NCBI GenBank assembly: GCA_035652755.1
Contig: DASRDE010000316.1
Coordinates: forward strand, 1-25,822
DNA from: DASRDE01 sp035652755
Lineage (GTDB): Bacteria > Vulcanimicrobiota > Vulcanimicrobiia > Vulcanimicrobiales > Vulcanimicrobiaceae
Reading direction: 5' to 3'
DNA: 25,822 nucleotides
The position numbers were made by a program, and so were the translations under genes. The notes below the pieces were generated by a model, which was not told the origin of the DNA, made no database searches, and saw only the letters and a list, made by a program, of their open reading frames with translations. Shown in pieces: positions 23,121 through 25,822 of the stretch; the stretch's first letter is position 1, and every line of letters begins with the position of its first letter.

Positions 23121-23587
23121 CGGAGGGTGCGGTCCTGGTGCGCGAAGGGCGCCCTGCGGATCGCGCTTTCGTCGCGGATTTGGGGCGGCGCACGATCGCC
23201 GATTCGGTTGCGCCGTTCCGGCACTTCAACCCGGCCCTCGTCGATGCGAGCTTTGAAGGTTTGCTCGACTTCGTATACTCTCAGCCGCACGTGATGCTGA
23301 TCGCGGATGCCGGCGAGCACTCCGTGGGCTTTGCGCTGCTGCTGACGGCCATGCCGGACGAGGTGACCCGCATGCCGCAAGGCTTCGTAGCCTACATGGC
23401 CGTGGAACCTTCGCGGCGCGGGCGCGGTATTGCAAAGCAGTTGCTGGGCGCTGCCGAAGAAGAAGCGCGGCGTCAAGGATTGCCGTACATGGGCCTTATG
23501 GTGACCGAAGAGAACGTAGCGGCCCGCGCACTTTACGAGCGTTCGGGCTACGTGACCGAACGGCGGCTGCTGTGCAAACTGCTGTAG
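23117..23587 (+). CDS. GNAT-family N-acetyltransferase
   Basis: A 156-residue GNAT protein. Residues VAYMAVEPSRRGRGIAKQLL (91-110) give the central strand and acetyl-CoA pyrophosphate loop. MGLMVTEENVAARALYERSG (125-144) is the classic NxxA...LYxxxGF-type end of the fold, as in RimI-like enzymes. The ATG at 23117 overlaps the pyrE stop (ATGA), and the next gene starts inside its 3' end, so it is translated as part of the pyr transcript. The substrate is unknown and no direct link to pyrimidine synthesis is evident. Confidence 0.88.
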   Translation: MTEGAVLVREGRPADRAFVADLGRRTIADSVAPFRHFNPALVDASFEGLLDFVYSQPHVMLIADAGEHSVGFALLLTAMPDEVTRMPQGFVAYMAVEPSRRGRGIAKQLLGAAEEEARRQGLPYMGLMVTEENVAARALYERSGYVTERRLLCKLL

Positions 23588-24717
23588 CCGCCAGCCGGCG
23601 GCGCACGTGGTTCGCCGTCATCGGCGTGCTGTTGCTCGTGCTCGCCCTTTGGTTTGCCACGCGCATTCCCAAAACCGTGGCAGTCTTCGTGATCGCAGCG
23701 TTCCTCGCGTCGGCGGTCGCGCCGATCGTCGGTTGGCTCGAGCGGCATCGCGTTTCCCGCGTCTGGGCGATCGCGTTGGTCTATGCGATGCTAGTGCTGG
23801 CCACGATCGTGGTCCTCTTAATCATCGTGCCGATGACCGTCGATCAGTCGCAGTCACTCATTTTGAACGTGCCGTCGTATTTGCATGCGGTGCAGACGTG
23901 GGCCCAGGCATTCGAAAGCGCGCTGCGCGCGCATTTTCCCCACGCCAACGTGCCGTCCCAGCTGTTGAACATTCAAACGTTCGGCTCCCAGCGCGTCAGC
24001 GAAATCCTCAACCTCGCGATCGCCTCGCTCGGCGCTTTCGCAATTAATATAGCCACGGGCTTGTTCATCGCGTTTTCGGCGATCATCCTCTCATTTTTCT
24101 TCTTGCTCAATCCGCAGCGATTGGCCGAAGGCTTCGCGGGGTTGTTCCCGCCCAGCAAACGCGCGACCGCGCGCAAACTCTCCACCGAAGCGGTCGCGGT
24201 ATTCGGCGGGTATATCGCCGGCCAAGTCATCGTCAGCGCGATTACCGGCTTTGTGATCGGCGCCCTCACCGCGGTGTTCGGCTTCAAGTTCGCTCTGCTG
24301 CTGGGGATCCTGAGTGCGATCGGTTACGCCATTCCCATCATCGGGATGCTGGTCGTGCAGCTGATAGCGCTGATGCTCTCGGCACCGCAAGGCGTCTTTA
24401 TGGTGATTGCCGTGCAGGCAATCGTATTCGGCGTCGCACGCATAAGCGACAACGTGCTCGTTCCCAAGATCATGGGCGGCACGGTCGGCGTGTCGCCCAT
24501 CACTGTCATGTTCGCCGTATTTGCCGGCGGCGAGCTCTTCGGATTGCCCGGCTTAATTCTCGGTATCCCGGCCGCCGCAATCGCGCGCCTCTTCTGGCGC
24601 TATTTTCTCGGCCCTTGGCTGCACGGACAAATCGATTCGGTCGACGATGGGCAGCCGCAGCCGCTGGCGATTATGGATGCTCCCGCAGTCGAGCCCGCGT
24701 CGCTGCTGGAAGGCTGA
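23572..24717 (+). CDS. AI-2E family transporter (YdiK/PerM-type membrane protein)
   Basis: A 381-residue membrane protein. Two N-terminal helices (about 13-32 and 35-56) and a third at 65-87 are followed by an amphipathic external-type region (about 90-145). A set of C-terminal helices contains the family landmarks FGGYIAGQVIVSAITG, GILSAIGYAIPIIG, DNVLVPKIMGGTVGVSPITV and GIPAAAIARLFWRYF. Members include AI-2 exporter TqsA and Na+/H+ antiporter-like proteins, so a substrate cannot be assigned. The start is GTG at 23572, overlapping the GNAT gene by 16 bp. The DUF6504-like gene follows 3 bp after its stop. Confidence 0.93.
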   Translation: MQTAVAASRRRTWFAVIGVLLLVLALWFATRIPKTVAVFVIAAFLASAVAPIVGWLERHRVSRVWAIALVYAMLVLATIVVLLIIVPMTVDQSQSLILNVPSYLHAVQTWAQAFESALRAHFPHANVPSQLLNIQTFGSQRVSEILNLAIASLGAFAINIATGLFIAFSAIILSFFFLLNPQRLAEGFAGLFPPSKRATARKLSTEAVAVFGGYIAGQVIVSAITGFVIGALTAVFGFKFALLLGILSAIGYAIPIIGMLVVQLIALMLSAPQGVFMVIAVQAIVFGVARISDNVLVPKIMGGTVGVSPITVMFAVFAGGELFGLPGLILGIPAAAIARLFWRYFLGPWLHGQIDSVDDGQPQPLAIMDAPAVEPASLLEG

Positions 24718-24720
24718 GCG

Positions 24721-25008
24721 GTGAAATCGTTCGTCAGCGAGCCTCTTCAGCCGGTGGGCGCCGCCAGCGCCGTTTCGGGCGAACCCCAACTGCCCGGCGC
24801 GTTCGTGCATCGCGGAGAAACGATCGAAGTCGGTAAGGTCTTACGGACGTGGCGTTCGACGAAAACCGATCGCGGCGACGTCTACCTCAAACGGCATTGG
24901 TTTGAGTTTGAAAGCCGCGACGGCCGCGTCGTCACAGTCTATTTCGATCGCGCTGCCAAACGCAACCAGCCGGCATGGTGGCTCTTTACCGCTTCGGTGT
25001 CGCCCTAA
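24721..25008 (+). CDS. Small DUF6504-like protein
   Basis: A 95-residue soluble protein starting with GTG at 24721. The pattern FVSEPLQPV, then PGAFVHRGETIEVGKVLRTW, then HWFEFESRDGRVVTVYFDRA and a final WWLFTASV resembles DUF6504, a small beta-rich family with an F-x-x-x-P opening, a V-x-x-V-L-x-x-W core and a Y-x-x-x-x-D/A-x-x-x-W end. No signal peptide or membrane segment is present. It is the last gene of the pyr transcript and has no assigned function. Confidence 0.72.
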   Translation: MKSFVSEPLQPVGAASAVSGEPQLPGAFVHRGETIEVGKVLRTWRSTKTDRGDVYLKRHWFEFESRDGRVVTVYFDRAAKRNQPAWWLFTASVSP

Positions 25009-25198
25009 CGCGTTTCGGGCGCACGTATGGTAATGTAGCGCAGCAAGACCAAGGTTTCTGCTAGAAACCTGCTTAACGTGCGGCGAGCGCCGTGCACTTG
25101 GACTATTGCGCTTGTTTCGACTGTTGTGTACACTTAGCGACAGGCGTCGCCGTCCAAAATTAGTGATGGCGGGTGTGAGGCCACCGGGAGGCTTAAAG
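25009..25198. other. Intergenic region with a hairpin and a leader before the lipoprotein gene
   Basis: No gene is visible in this 190-bp stretch. A perfect 7-bp hairpin AGGTTTC/GAAACCT with a 5-nt loop lies at 25052-25070. It could terminate the pyr transcript but lacks a T run. GTGTACAC at 25126-25133 is a short palindrome. A weak promoter candidate is TTGCGC (25106) with 17 bp to TACACT (25129-25134). A strong Shine-Dalgarno GGGAGG at 25186-25191 lies 7 nt before the ATG at 25199. I do not recognise a known riboswitch. Confidence 0.45.
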
Positions 25199-25822
25199 AT
25201 GTATACATCGCAGAGGCGCGAACCGCGTACAGGTCGCGCATTTTTATTATCTTTTTTTGGCGGCATCGCTGTCACCGCGGCGCTCGTTGCGTGCGGGGGA
25301 GGGCAAAGCACTCCGGAGGGCGCGCGCACAAGAACCACGCATATTTCATAGTTCAAAAGGCGCCCTCTGGAGTGTACTTTGGCTGCCAGTGCAACCCCCA
25401 AGGCGTTTCGGGTAAATCGTCTTGGCCAACGCAGGAGTCGGAGACTGAAACGGTCGAGGGTAACATTGGCCGATATTTCGCCGTCCACAACCTCTATCGT
25501 CAATGGTCCGACGTTGCGAGCATCACAAGCAACTCGACCGACGCAGAAATCAGCGGAGATATTAGTCACGGGCGCGTGCCAGTCATTGCGTTGCAGTGCT
25601 TCGACAATATCGGGGGCGCCAATTACAATCTTGAACAGATCGCGAGCGGTTCAGCGTACAACGACTTAGTTTCTATCAGAAACGCCCTCGCAAATCTTCA
25701 ATACCCGCCAGGGACAAGGCTTGCCGGTAAGGCATACCCAATAGTGCTGCGCTGGTTCTGGGAGTTCAATCTCAATATAACGAACCCGCCGCCCAATCCG
25801 AACAACAACAACGGATGTTTCA
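25199..25822 (+). pseudogene. GH26-like glycosidase lipoprotein gene, apparently frameshifted, 3' end cut by window edge
   Basis: An ATG at 25199 with a perfect GGGAGG site encodes a lipoprotein signal (arginine-rich start, hydrophobic run, lipobox LVAC, then GGGQSTPEG), but this frame stops at 25351 after 50 residues. The -1 frame is open from before the ATG to the window end. It reads as a mature enzyme: KAPSGVYFGCQCNPQGVSG, GNIGRYFAVHNLYRQWSDV, HGRVPVIALQC and IVLRWFWEFNLN, whose Glu fits the acid/base position of GH26-type (beta/alpha)8 glycosidases. Restoring one base between about 25284 and 25340 (for example in the G-run at 25284-25291) would join signal and enzyme. GC at third positions is visibly lower than in neighbouring genes, suggesting acquisition. 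Whether the shift is real or a sequencing error is unknown. Confidence 0.6.

Noticed and set aside
25009..25198. Riboswitch (c-di-GMP type) in the leader before 25199
   Set aside because: The GC-rich leader and hairpins drew attention, but none of the conserved GEMM core elements are present.
25284..25345. Programmed -1 ribosomal frameshift in the lipoprotein gene
   Set aside because: The direction fits, but there is no canonical X-XXY-YYZ heptamer and no obvious downstream pseudoknot. A base loss is the simpler explanation.

Overview
The window is GC-rich (roughly low-to-mid 60s percent by eye), gene-dense bacterial chromosome with many GTG and TTG starts and many 4-base start/stop overlaps. 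Lipoprotein signals, GloVer-repeat proteins, the DUF1800/DUF1501 pair and a TIR-ATPase-TPR protein suggest a poorly cultured soil-type lineage such as Eremiobacterota/Vulcanimicrobiota (WPS-2). That placement is inference; the window holds no rRNA or single-copy phylogenetic marker that settles it. I see no tRNA, rRNA, CRISPR array, insertion sequence or prophage gene.

Layout. (1) 1-2026: a DMT-type exporter cut by the left edge, then a coupled aroH-tyrA pair that turns chorismate towards tyrosine. (2) 2006-6309: two divergent genes that look like a nucleotide-signal conflict module. One is a SLOG-domain protein with four membrane segments, the other a TIR-STAND ATPase-TPR protein. (3) 6355-9259: a GloVer-repeat lipoprotein, convergent with an orphan methylcrotonyl-CoA-type carboxyltransferase beta subunit. 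(4) 9324-13736, plus strand: the exported-type DUF1800/DUF1501 pair, a PadR regulator resembling PhaQ, an MBL-fold hydrolase and a GNAT acetyltransferase.

(5) 13755-19543: an envelope-signalling block. Reading leftwards from about 17.9 kb come an ECF sigma factor, a two-TM protein placed like an anti-sigma factor, an OmpR-type response regulator, a sensor kinase and an exported DUF4097-like protein. Divergent from the sigma gene are a second, membrane-anchored DUF4097-like protein and a proline-rich membrane protein, closed by a strong intrinsic terminator.

(6) 19605-25008: a 46-codon minus-strand gene with a strong Shine-Dalgarno, then a pyrimidine operon pyrK-pyrD-pyrF-pyrE followed by a GNAT, an AI-2E-family transporter and a DUF6504-like protein. 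Three 51-bp tandem hairpin repeats sit between pyrF and pyrE. They supply the pyrF stop codon and the pyrE ribosome binding site. (7) 25199 to the right edge: a lower-GC, apparently frameshifted lipoprotein gene for a GH26-like glycosidase.

The best candidate for an undescribed system is the divergent TIR-STAND / SLOG-4TM pair. TIR enzymes can make cyclic ADP-ribose-type signals and SLOG domains can bind them, as in Thoeris, so this could be a Thoeris-like abortive-infection circuit with a membrane effector. The second candidate is the ECF plus two-component operon bracketed by DUF4097 proteins.
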